Below are positions 1 to 10,109 of a DNA stretch of 64,000 bases, piece by piece (within the stretch, counting starts at the first letter, position 1; each line of letters starts with the position of its first letter). Below the pieces are notes generated by a model. That model had not been told where the DNA came from. It searched no databases and saw only the letters and a list, made by a program, of their open reading frames with translations. Source of the stretch: Heterocephalus glaber (Eukaryota > Chordata > Mammalia > Rodentia > Bathyergidae); the NCBI RefSeq assembly GCF_000247695.1, contig NW_004624795.1, positions 11,179,621 to 11,243,620 of the forward strand, in the 5' to 3' direction. A program made the translations under genes and the position numbers.

Positions 1-254
1 AATCATGTCTTGCAGTATGGGCACAATCTCTGCTGTTATCTGAGAAATTATTTCTGATTTCATTTTTTCCAGATCCTCTTTGTTGCCAGTTCAGGGAGTC
101 TGGGTGGTTGAGTATCAGAGTGTTCCATCTCATTTCCCTTTTGGGTTGTTTTAGGTGATCTGAGAGTCTGGATTTGAAATTTGTTTATGTCTCTTTTCAT
201 TTCAATTGGGGTGGGGGAATGTGTGCTGCTGGTGCCTGTGTGGTTCACCTCCAT
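1..254 (-). pseudogene. L1 ORF1 N-terminal fragment, frameshifted
   Basis: ORF1p is the RNA-binding, trimeric coiled-coil protein of the L1 ribonucleoprotein. Only the N-terminal part is in the window. The first frame is open from 254 down to a stop at 60-62. A second frame continues from about 75 to the window edge with a typical acidic and lysine-rich L1 ORF1 character. The switch lies in the run around 75-80 and looks like the loss of a single base. The copy is therefore inactive. Assignment to L1 ORF1 is by composition, position next to the GC-rich 5' UTR, and remembered similarity; no search was run. Confidence 0.5.
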
Positions 255-436
255 GGCGCTGGAGGCAGCTCTGCTCCTTGGCGCTGGGGTCAGTGATAGG
301 GCTGCATGGAAAGCTCACCTCCTCGGGGCTGGGGGTGCCTCTGCTCCTCTGCACTGGAGGAGGTGGCATGGCCGCCTGGAAATCTCACCTCCTCAGCACT
401 GGGGGTGGCTCTGCTCCTTTGCACTCCCAAAGAAGA
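231..436 (-). repeat. 70-bp tandem repeat in L1 5' UTR (about 2.7 copies)
   Basis: The word CTCTGCTCC recurs at 269, 339 and 409, an exact 70-base period. The blocks around it (CTCACCTCCTC, then a G-run, then the word) recur in step at 315-335 and 385-405. The tract is GC-rich in an AT-rich neighbourhood. It probably belongs to the L1 5' UTR, where tandem monomers often carry promoter activity. Confidence 0.75.
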
Positions 437-1449
437 GATCTGAACGAAACATTAAGATGAATAAAAGATTTCACTACTGATGGTTTATCATCTTACAGAT
501 GACAGTATTTATTATTGTAAAGAGCAAGCCATGGGCACTTAGAAAAGGAAAATGCCATCTAAGCATTGTTGGTGGAAGAGGTGTCCCCAGTGAAGAGGCT
601 TTGGGTAATTCCAGTCTCACTAACAGAGCCACCTCTAAAAGAGAAATGGGCATAGGGGTTTGCAGCCAAATGATTTTAACTATGCCAGTTGCCCTGACAA
701 AAACAATCAGAACAGAATTTCAACCTGTTATTCTTACATATGCAATTCATGTAACTCTGAGTTTTGGTTCCTCACTTGTGAAGTAGATTTCTGATTATAA
801 TTTGGTTTGCCAAGCATGTCTGCCTGCAGGGAAAGAACATGCCCTTCTTACATTTTCAATTACTTCTAGGCCTTCTGTTCGCCATCTCTCATTACAAACA
901 TATTGGCTGGCTATGAAGTTTTCTACAGAAAAAAAATGTATTATGCAGATGTATTTCAAATATTTCTGATCCACTTAACAGTAATTTCACCTCTGTACAT
1001 AAATCAATTGACACCCTAATTTTATATCTCATTCACATGAACTCAGCTACTGTGAATCTTTCTGAGAGATGGACATGTTCATGATATACAGTGCTAACAA
1101 AATCGAGTCTGAGCAGGAAGATTGTGAGTTAGATGCAAAACTATAGTAAATTTACCAAGGTATTCTACACTTGAGCTATGACTGGCAAGTGTTATCTTTT
1201 GGAGGTCATGAATTAATGCCACCACTGGCATCAGATATAAACATGTACTTTGTTATTTTATGAAAAAAATATAACAAAATTTCATACTCAGAGAATAACA
1301 ATAGTTATTGCTCTCTGTATCCTTATCTTTAAAGTAGTTACTCAGAGTACTTTTTAAGAGGAATTACTGTGTTGGTCAAGGCTGAGTTCAAGCACTGAAG
1401 TTTGTGCCAGTTGAAAGAGGAAGACAGAATTTTTTATGAACACTAATAC
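437..1449. other. unassigned AT-rich DNA
   Basis: No repeat family, RNA gene or convincing exon was recognised. The longest open frames are under 100 codons without coding character. Confidence 0.5.
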
Positions 1450-1465
1450 AAAATTATAAGTGCAA

Positions 1466-1584
1466 GGTGGGAGTGATGTCACATGCCTGTAATCCTAGCT
1501 GTCAGGAAGCTGAGGCAAATGGATCACCTTGAGTTCAAGGCCAGCCTGGGCTACCCAGTGAGACCCTGTCTCAAAAAATTTTTA
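1466..1584 (+). mobile_element. B1-like (7SL-derived) SINE
   Basis: A monomeric B1/Alu-type element: ATGCCTGTAATCCTAGC near the start, GAGTTCAAGGCCAGCCTGGG in the middle, GAGACCCTGTCTC before an A-rich tail. It is flanked by imperfect target duplications, about 1450-1465 and 1585-1602. It contains a degenerate pol III B box (GAGTTCAAG). Confidence 0.85.
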
Positions 1585-1849
1585 AAAAATTATGAATGCA
1601 AAAGTAACTAGGCAATTCAATATTTACTCAGAAATCATAGCCGATTATAAACCTTAAGCTAACAAATGCAACATAAATTATGATAATATTGCTATTAATC
1701 AACTATCATATATCTCTATAGTAATCTCTCCTACATCTTGGCAGTGTATTCTTTGATTACCCATTCATATGACAATGACTTTGTAATACTGTTTCCTATA
1801 GAGAAAATTGAAAATATGATCCAGCCTTTCTTCTAGAATTATTTCATGA

Positions 1850-2700
1850 TCAATAGTTTAGACAAATCTCTTTTACTTCACTATTCATTATTGGAAATGT
1901 CTTCAATTATATAAATTTTCCTCTAAGCACTGCTTTTCCTACATCCCACAGATTTTGATAGGTTGTATTATTGGCATTATATTTTTATGGTACTTTTTAT
2001 AGATCCCCTTTTTCTTTTTTCTGTTTTCCATTCCATTTCATGAAAGTTAGGCTGCTTGAGATCTGTTGTGCTTCCTGGATCTGAAGTTTGATGTCTTTAA
2101 CAACTCTGGAATATTCTTCACCATATTTGCTTGAAATATTGCATTTAACCCATTCTTTTTTACTTTTATTTCTGGAATTCTGACTTAATTGTTTGTTAAA
2201 CTTGTTGCTCTATCTGCTGTGTTTCTGAAAGTTAGGCTCACATTTCCCAAGTGTTTGTTCCTTACTGTTGCATTTTGGATCATTTGTTTGTATCTGTTTG
2301 TATTTTTCCATCCACTAATTTTTCATTTAGTCATGTCTAGTTTTCTGTTAAAGTTTTAATTTTAATTGTTATGATTGTCATCTCTAAAAGTTCTATTTGG
2401 CTCTTTTTTGGTTTTACCTGGTAATTTATTAAGTTTTTTTATTTCTTGTTCATAATTCAAATTTCTATTTCCTTAAATACAAAATTTATATTCTGTGCCT
2501 GAAAATTCCAATGTCTAAAATATTTCTAAGTCTGACTCAGCTATTATTGTGCCTGCCAACATTAATATGATACTTTGGTTTTTTGCATCTTTTGTGATAT
2601 TCAGCTGGAAGTCACTCATTCTCCTTAGAATTTATCTGAGGGTATTTAATTTTAAAAACTTGATTGAAGTCATGGTCCTCCAGAGAGAATTTGCACATAT
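1850..2700 (-). mobile_element. old L1 fragment, antisense
   Basis: T-rich sequence whose minus strand resembles L1 ORF2. The part around 1905-1960 matches the remembered antisense phrase of ORF2 that reads CTGCTTTTCCTACATCCCA. The remainder up to 2700 has the same base bias, but I cannot place it exactly. Confidence 0.4.
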
Positions 2701-3165
2701 TTTTAGCTACTTTCTAGGAGCACTATCAACCTGTACCCATTCTAAATACAATTACATACTTGAGAGTTGGGTTTTTCTATGTATACCACAGACAGCTTTA
2801 GACCATGAAAGTGTATGCAGTCTGTCTTGTAGTTTCAAATTGTAAGACACTCTTTTGTCTTTCCACTCAGTGCTAAGATAGAAACCAGCAAATTTTCTTG
2901 TAGCTCTCTTGTGTTCAGCAGGCCTGTCTAATTCATCTTAACCAAACAAATATAGTGTTTGTAAGTACTACATCTTTATAGAAATATTGTATTAGGCAGT
3001 CTGTCTGTGGTAGACCCTGGCTTCTCTCTCCTGCCTTCTGTACTTTGTATATTGTCTGAATAGAAGGTCAAATCCTCCTGGATTCAGCAGAAACCTTCAG
3101 GGAAAAAACTGGCTTTGTTTCTTCTTTACCTCCCAGGTTCTTTCTCTTTCTTGATGTTTGCTCTC
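2701..3165. other. unassigned
   Basis: Possibly more old LINE sequence. Nothing is recognisable with confidence. Confidence 0.4.
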
Positions 3166-3180
3166 TGCCAACACCTTGTT

Positions 3181-3262
3181 TTTCTTTTGGTACTGGGGAT
3201 CGAACTCAGGATCTCATGCTTTCCAGGCAGGCACTGTGCTGCTGCACTACATCCCCAGCCCA
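3181..3262 (-). mobile_element. ID-type tRNA-Ala-derived SINE
   Basis: Read in reverse it begins GGGCTGGGGATGTAG, carries a B box (GAGTTCGATCC) and ends GTACC plus an A-rich tail (T-run at 3179-3187 here). The flanks carry an imperfect 15-bp target duplication, 3166-3180 and 3263-3277 (13 of 15 identical). Confidence 0.85.
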
Positions 3263-3277
3263 TGCCAATACCTTCTT

Positions 3278-4479
3278 ACAGTTTCAGATCCATGGTACAT
3301 GCATTTTAAGCAACATTTTGGTCATTTAAATCATTAATCATTATTTAGAAAAGGGTTAATGTGGCAGCCTGAGACTGTTATCCTTACAAAGATTTCTGTT
3401 TGCATGGTTAGTCCTTAGCTGCTATCTAGAGGTTTCTCATCATTTCAGAACTGATAAGAGTGGTTCATTGTGCCTAGAACAATTTGTACAAACAATGTGA
3501 TTTCTGTTGAACACCTGCTTTCCTTCTGGGAGTCTGGAATTTTGGTAAATGCTAGGAAGAGAGACCTATGATCAGGCCCCAGTTAAACCCTAGTCACTGG
3601 GACTCTAATGAACTTCCTTGATAGACAACATTTTTTCCTTGATAGACAACATTTCACAAATTCAGTACTGTGAATAGGGCCATATGCCAAGTCTGCTGAA
3701 TCGCCCCCCGCACGAATCACCAAACATGGAGTATAACTAGGAACCTCCAGCTTGACCATATCAGAAGGAAATTCTCGATGCTCCTTCTTCAAAGAAGTTA
3801 GCCCCAGTTAATGATTGGAAACCTCTATAAGCAAGAGTTGTCAAGTTAGAGATACTTTTCCTTGAGGGAACTGGAGAGTCACAATTTGCGTGTCTTTTAA
3901 AAATTACACGGCTCTAGAATACTGCAGGATGACAGCAAATGACCATGGTCACCAACCTCTTCCTATCCCTGTTCTTTGCTGTAAATGCAAGGCAAGTTTA
4001 CACTTCCTGTTTGTCTAAAGCAGTGTGCTCAGCCTATATGTGCTCAACACACAATTCACATTTTGATAACAGAAGTTCTGTGACAAAATACTGGTCCAGT
4101 CAATCACCTTGGGAAATATCCATACAATAAAGTTGAATGTATTTCTTTCCTGGAGAAGACATCTTAACTTTTAATAACAAAATATGGTAATTAGTGCTTC
4201 CAATACTCATTTGACTTCAAAATGCTTCTTTCCCAAAGAATTATCTATTAACATCTTGGGACACAAATGTTCCTGAGACATGCTTTAGAAAATACTAGAA
4301 TAAAAAATCAGCCACCTGCAATTTGAAAAGCCTTTGTTTCTTAAGTTTTTGTTACTTGCTTTGTTTGTTGGCTTGAGTCATTTAGTGACATTTGTAGCTA
4401 CTACAAAAAAATCATTAGAGATTTAAATCATTCTTAAATGTCCAGTTTTAATTTCAAGAGTAAAAGTCCAGGGTGCACT
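3278..4479. other. unassigned, contains one small tandem duplication
   Basis: No repeat family or exon recognised, apart from the 21-bp tandem duplication listed separately. Confidence 0.45.
3614..3655. repeat. 21-bp tandem duplication
   Basis: TTCCTTGATAGACAACATTT occurs at 3614 and again at 3635. A small local duplication with no evident function. Confidence 0.85.
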
Positions 4480-4880
4480 GAAGTTCAAATTTTTTTATGC
4501 TTTTTAATTTGATTCAATCCCATTTGTTGATTTTTGCTATTATTTTCTCAGCCTTAAGAGTCCTGTTCAGAAAGTCAGTGCTTATCTGTCTTCAAGTAGT
4601 TTCCCTATGTTTTCTTTGAGCAGTTTCAAAGTTTATTCAGGTCCTATATATATGTTTTTCATCCATTTTTAGTTGGAGTTTTGTAGAAAGTGAGAAAAAG
4701 GGTTTGGTTTCAATGTTCTGTATGTGGAAACCCAGTTCTCTCGGCACCATTTGTTAAAGAGGCTGTCCTTTCTCCAACATGTTTTTGACATTATGTTGAA
4801 CATCAGATGGCTGTAGATGCATGAATTTATTTCTGGGTCCGCTATTTTTTTCCCATTAAGTTTATTGATACGTTATTTTT
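4480..4880 (-). mobile_element. L1 ORF2/3' segment, minus strand (inverted half of an older L1)
   Basis: Antisense L1 ORF2: the word CACCATTTGTTAAAGAGGCT at about 4746 and the text before and after it follow the remembered reverse complement of the C-terminal half of ORF2. On the other side of the inserted young L1s, at 5987, an L1 3' end begins in plus orientation. The two together look like one old L1 with a twin-priming inversion. Confidence 0.65.
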
Positions 4881-4888
4881 TATGAGGG

Positions 4889-5262
4889 CTTTTTTCTTTT
4901 TCTTTTTTTTTTTTTTTGTTAAATTCTTTTATTGGTACATTGTAGGTATACAACACAATTACATTTCTCATTGGGAATTGTACCTTTACATAATGCATCT
5001 TGGTTCTTATTTTTTCCCCATTCCTAGCCCTCCCTTCACGCCCTCCACCCTTCCCTATTTACAAAGACTTTATTTCCATTTTTTCCATTTCTCATCATTT
5101 TTCCTTTCCCTTCTTTCTTTTCCCCTGCCCCTCCCACTACCCCTACCCCTTTGGACCTTTTCTTCCTATTTTGCATTATCGATGATTCATTCTAATCATT
5201 GGTACATTTTAGGTGTACAATATAATGACATTCATCATTGGAAACTTGCACCTTTACATTTG
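4889..5262 (-). mobile_element. L1 3' UTR, minus strand
   Basis: It starts with a T-run (4896-4918), the reverse of a poly(A) tail. The polypyrimidine reverse of the polypurine L1 3' UTR follows, ending in part of the upstream UTR unit. It is 5'-truncated. It forms the left arm of the inverted repeat with 5650-5972. Confidence 0.85.
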
Positions 5263-5972
5263 CACCTTTTATAAAATGGAGTACTACTCAGCCATAAAAA
5301 ATGAGAAATTAGAGACATTTATAGCTAAGTGGATGCACATTGAGGTGATACTCTTAAGTGAAATAAATAGAACACACATGTATAAATACCGAATAGTTTC
5401 TCTGGTGTGAGAAACTGAAAGTGTAAATAAGGACTAAATGTATAATAGGTAATGTGAAATAGGAAGAAAAGGGGCAAAGGGGAAAGAAGTGGGAGGGCTA
5501 GGGGAAAGGATAGAAGGGAATGGGATTAATATGAGAAAATGGAAAAATAGGAACAAAATCTTTGTAAATAAGGAGGACTGGAGGGGTTGAAGAGAGGGCT
5601 GGGCAAGGGTGAAAAATAAGAACCAAGAGAGACTATGTAAAGTTGTAAATTTCCAATGATGAATGTCATTATATTGTACACCTAAAATGTACCAATGATT
5701 AGAATGAATAATCGAAAATGTAAAATAGGAAGAAAAGGTCCAAAGGGATAGGCGTAGTGGGAGGGGCAGGGGAAAGGAAAGAAGGGAAAGGAAAAATGAT
5801 GAGAAATGGAAAAAATGGAAATAAAGTCTTTGTAAATAGGGAAGGGTGGAGGGCGTGAAGGGAGGGCTAGGAATGGGGAAAAAATAAGAACCAAGATGCA
5901 TTATGTAAAGGTACAATTCCCAATGAGAAATGTAATTGTGTTGTATACCTACAATGTACCAATAAAAGAATT
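4922..5972. repeat. 323-bp inverted repeat, 98% identical arms, 405-bp spacer
   Basis: Arms are 4922-5244 and 5650-5972. Aligned by eye they show no indels and 6 mismatches. The spacer holds an L1 ORF2 C-terminus and the first 3' UTR unit. The poly(A) tails of both arms face outward, so the two L1 3' ends are head to head. Confidence 0.9.
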
Positions 5973-5985
5973 GAATAAAAAAAAA
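5265..5985 (+). mobile_element. young L1, 3' end with duplicated 3' UTR
   Basis: Heavily 5'-truncated L1: the last 45 codons of ORF2 (5273-5410), then a polypurine 3' UTR made of two diverged tandem units of about 266 bp (matching positions 5462 and 5728), then an A-tail at about 5975-5985. The antisense of the UTR is open for 189 codons, but the product is low-complexity S/P/F/L and is not a gene. Confidence 0.85.
5273..5410 (+). pseudogene. L1 ORF2 C-terminus
   Basis: This encodes the familiar C-terminal block of L1 ORF2p: MEYYSAIKNEK, followed by a region like LLSEINRT, ending at a TGA at 5408-5410. ORF2p carries endonuclease and reverse transcriptase. Only the extreme C-terminus remains, so the fragment cannot be functional. 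Confidence 0.85.
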
Positions 5986-5986
5986 G

Positions 5987-6330
5987 ATGTGGTGTATACC
6001 CAAAGGAGTATTATTAAGCCATAAAGAAGAGCAAGATCATGTTATTTATAAGAAAATGGATGGAACTAGGGATTATTTTTTTTATTAAGCAAAATAAACC
6101 CAATTCAGAAAGTATGGATGCTTTTCCCTCTCATATGGGCAATCTGTGGGGAGGGATGAGATGACATGAAAGTAGAAGGGATTACTAGAAAAGAGGAAGG
6201 AAATAAAGGGAGGGCAAGGAGAAGGTAAGGAGGTAATAGCCAATGAATATGATCATAGTATGCAGCTATAAAAAGTCACAAAGAAACAAAATATTCTATA
6301 TAATTAATAGACACTAAGAAAAATGATTTC
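5987..6330 (+). mobile_element. older L1 3' end, plus strand
   Basis: It begins GATGTGGTGTATACCC and continues with a diverged copy of the ORF2 C-terminus (GTATTATTAAGCCATAAAG) and a purine-rich 3' UTR. It belongs to a different, older L1 subfamily than 5265-5985 and is probably the plus-oriented half of the L1 whose inverted half is 4480-4880. Confidence 0.75.
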
Positions 6331-6334
6331 TGCT

Positions 6335-8489
6335 CAATAGGAAATAGTTATGTGTCTACCTGAAGTAGCCAACAAATTTGTTGCTTGAAACATCAACATT
6401 GTCATCTCCAGAATGAACCTGATTTTAAAAAAAGATTACCTGATTGCCATTTAGAAGTAATTTCAATTAAAAGCATTCATGTGAGCAGATTTTATAATTA
6501 GTTCCTCTTAAGATTTTTGAAATTCTGCACATTCCTGGAATTACTTTAATTTCCTTGAGGATATTGCTGGGAACAATTCTCCATGGTCTCTGAGTAATTG
6601 TGGTGTTGATGATGGACAGAGATTTAGATAGTTAGCAAATAAGTGAATGGACCCCTCTAGACTGTAATTCCTGCTTAGTCTGTAAGCATCTACCCTATGG
6701 CCTGGATGCATTAATTCTGGTATTAGACTGAATAGCCCTGCAGGATAATACTGAAACCCACTGAAGGCGACTGCTAGCTCCAATAGCGAAGCAAGATAAT
6801 GCTGTGGTTGGGTCCCAGGTGCCAAAGCTGGAAAGGATACATGGCTGAACAAAGAGTTACAAGAACCAAAAATAACCCACGAAACCAATCTACCATCAAG
6901 TTCAAAGAGAGTGTGCAGAAATAAGACATGTAAGAAAGCTAAATTGTTTAAAATATAGTAGCTCCCTGTAAATCCTAACCATAACTCTGGACTCATTCTC
7001 TTACTCTATGGGAACAGTCACACATAGCATTAAACCAAAGCCCAGGAGGCTGCATTGTTCTCTTCCTCCCAACTTGAAACATTAAATATGAGCTGATTTC
7101 TACGCCTAAACTCAAAACACTGTTATTAACTTGTTCTCTCCTTTGAAAAGAGGAAATGATGTGAGATGGATCTGACTTAAGAGTGATCTGAATACGAGAC
7201 TGTAGGAGGCCTCACCGGAGGAGCTGATGTGAATTTGAGCTGAAAAGCCACGAGTGCCGTGATTTTTTTATTCCAGTATTTATTTCAGCCAAAGGATGAA
7301 GGCTGGCAGATAGTGTCAACATAATCATCTCCAGAATCTCACCCCTTACCTTTGTGTAGAGGTTAATGAGTGGTCTCACCTGTCTCACTATGGTGGGATT
7401 CATCTGGCAACCCTGTGAAATGGATAGAAAAGGGATCAGTAACTACCTCATAGGACAACCACAGCAGGATGGAGGAGCTGCACAGAACTCAACTTCCTGG
7501 CCTGGAGTGACACCAATTCTCGGCTGCTGCTTCTTTGGCCCACTTCAGTCCCATGTTAGCCCCGCCATACTTGTTACTGTGTTCCTCTCCCAGACATGGA
7601 ATTTGCCCAGCCCTTTCCAGAGGTGACAGGAGTCAGAATGGGTTGGTGGTATCTGGATACACACCTGTTCATCCTAGAGGGACTTTATCTGAATATCCAT
7701 AAGACAGCCCAGCTGTAGCCCAAATCCCTTCTCCTGGAGTCAACAGGCGCCATGCATCTCACGCCAGCTCCTTGGCACTGCCTCTTCTCAAAGGAGTCCC
7801 ATTGAATAGCTCCCACCACTCCACTGGAGTTTGCTCTGCACTTGGCTACTGACAGTTTATAGGTCTCTGAGTTTGAGGCTTTGTTCCTAATTTCTGGTTC
7901 CTAAACCTGTGGACAGAGAGGGGAAGGGGATTGAAAGGAAGAATTAAGATGTGTTATCTGTATCTATCAACTCTCCATAATAAATGTAATCATTATGTAC
8001 TATAAGCATGAACTAACAAAAAAGCCCTTGAAAATATAGTGAGGCATCCAATTTAATGCCTGTCAATGGCCCCAAATCTGTATATCCCTGCTGGGAGAGA
8101 ATCCCAAGATGATAGGGTGCTCATTGACCTAGAACAGAATCTCCTTTTCTGCCACTCCTATTTGGTCCTCAACTACCAGATTGAGGGACCTGGAGGGACA
8201 AGGCTTGTTCCTGATTCCTATCATTCCTTCAGCATGTGCCTGGTTCTAAATTTTACTTTCCTTTTATTCTTTGATATTTTTTCAACTTCAAGTCGTATTT
8301 AGATCTATCTAAAAGGATTTTCACAGACCTTCAGTATTGTCTTAAATTACCTTTATTATTAAAATGATTAAGAAGTTTAAAAATACTAATTTGTATTCTT
8401 TGTCAGTAAACTAATCTTACTCCCTTGAATATCACAGGTCACTAATACTTTATTTAAAGGCTAGGATGGGGAAGAAATGGATATGATGT
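6335..8489. other. unassigned
   Basis: Mixed-composition DNA with no recognised repeat. A 151-codon minus-strand open frame (6541-6996) has no recognisable domain and is compatible with chance. Confidence 0.4.
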
Positions 8490-9030
8490 AGAAAAAAAAT
8501 AAAGGAAATCCAAAAGCCAGTCTCGTCTGGCTTTAGCAATACTGTACTTGATAAAGCTATAACTAGAGAAGAAAAGAAAATATAAAAACAAACAAAACCA
8601 TCATTACTAACAAAAATGCAGATTATACAGACCTAAGACATTGTGGCAAGAAGAAAATGGCCAATGAGAAGTTAGATATAGAAAAGACACTGTCACATTT
8701 AATATTATTATCATTATTCGTGCATGACATGATACTCTACATTGAAGATCCCAAAAACTTCCCAGAAGACTCCTAGATTTAATAATCCAATTCAGAGGTG
8801 TAACTGGATATAAAGTCAGCAGTCAAAAATCAATAGTACTTCTGTACACAAGAAACACTGAGAGAGAAATTAGGGAAATAACATCTTTCACAGTAACACA
8901 AAGAAAAATGAAATACTTAGAAATCAGTCTAACAAAGGAATTAAAAGACCTTTACATTGAAAACCACAGTACTCCAAAAAAAGGAGATGGAAGAGGACAT
9001 CAGAAAATGGAAAGATATATTTGGGAGTTT
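8490..9030 (+). mobile_element. old L1 ORF2 fragment
   Basis: Diverged L1 ORF2 in plus orientation. From 8908 it encodes KYLEISLTKELKDLYIEN, followed by stretches matching the RT-domain tail (KYLGIQLTKEVKDL-type in the family). The upstream part at 8730-8900 keeps the L1 reading with several breaks. Confidence 0.75.
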
Positions 9031-9109
9031 GGAAGGAAATCACTTTGCAGGCTGCCCCACTCCAATCTGGTGAATAAATCAAACGTAGTGAGGTGGTTTA
9101 ATGTGAGCA

Positions 9110-9284
9110 GGACTTCTCAAAATGTGGTCACCAGGCCAGAACATCACATGAGCACTTGGCGAAAATGTAGTCTTGAGCCCCACCACAGAACTACTGAATC
9201 AGAAACTTGAAGTGGGACCAACAGTCTGTGTTTTAACAAGTGTTCCAGGTAATTATGCTGCACACTCTGGTTAGAGAACCACAG
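9110..9284 (+). mobile_element. MER5A-like non-autonomous hAT DNA transposon
   Basis: Begins near CTTCTCAAAATGTGGTCACC and ends near TTAGAGAACCACAG, the diverged inverted ends of MER5A. Internal landmarks CTACTGAATCAGAAACTT and TCTGTGTTTTAACAAG occur in the expected order. Length is about that of a full MER5A. Confidence 0.8.
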
Positions 9285-9289
9285 ATACA

Positions 9290-10109
9290 GAGAAAAGGCT
9301 GGGGTTTTGCATTCCCAGACTTGTATCCATTTCTACATAGGTTCAAAGGGGAGGATGTATGATATGGCTGAACAGAGAGTTGTTGAGTCTACCATAAATT
9401 CTGCTGTGTCAGGAAGTAAGAAAAAAAGCTTAAACCAGGGGCCGGACGTGGGGCAGAGGTAGTATTTCAGAAGCCTCTGTAGGACCAGGAATGAAGCTGA
9501 ATTATGCAAAGAATACTCACCAGGCTATGCCCAAGACATGAGAGGCCAGGTCAGAAGACATCAGAGATGGACCTCACAGTGGGCTAAGGCAGGATGCCTA
9601 GGATGGTCAGTGGCAGCTGGAGGGAGCAAACCAGCAGAGGCACCATCCAGCAGATACCACAGGACCACTGTCATCGGTTCCATTTAGCCCCATATCCCTC
9701 TCTGGACATCTAGATATCATCAGAGAGAAGATCTGGTAGGGAGAAAAAGAAATATCAAAGACATCACATGTTACCTTAACAATAGCAAGACCTTATCTAA
9801 AGAAACTTTTTTTTGGCACTAGATTAAGTTGGATGGATTGGATTATATTTTTATTTTTTTCTTCAATTTAGTAGGTGGGAGTCATGAAGAAGACTACAGC
9901 AATTACAGAGAATAAAAGATATGTATCTTTGTTTAACTGAGGAAAGTACAAATAAATCTACAGCTTGTCTTTTTATTGTCACTTAAATCTGTACAACCGT
10001 TAAGTCATGAAATCATTGTGCTTACAGTTTATATACCCCTGTAAGAACAAATAAATGTCAACAATTCAAATAGAAAACATTCATAGAATAGGATAGATAC
10101 TGTTTTGTT
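9290..10109. other. unassigned
   Basis: No recognised repeat or exon. Confidence 0.4.

Larger units (their letters stand above)
1..436 (-). mobile_element. L1 LINE, 5' end (5' UTR plus start of ORF1), runs off the left edge
   Basis: Read on the minus strand, positions 200 down to 1 give an ORF1-like, charged, coiled-coil-style N-terminus, starting at the Met of MKRDINKF (codon 198-200) or at an upstream in-frame Met at 252-254. The sequence upstream of ORF1 (about 230-436) is much more GC-rich than the surroundings and is built of 70-bp tandem units, as expected for a rodent-type L1 5' UTR. The subfamily is not assigned. The outer end near 436 is set only by where the GC-rich repeat stops; I found no target-site duplication. 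Confidence 0.6.

Noticed and set aside
4882..6003. Long open frames antisense to the L1 3' UTR (130 and 189 codons, rich in Ser, Pro, Phe, Leu)
   Set aside because: They are the reverse reading of a polypurine UTR, which lacks stop codons because of its composition. The same pattern recurs at 24.7 kb, 57.8 kb and 60.3 kb.
6541..6996. 151-codon minus-strand open frame
   Set aside because: No recognisable motif, no splice context, at chance level.
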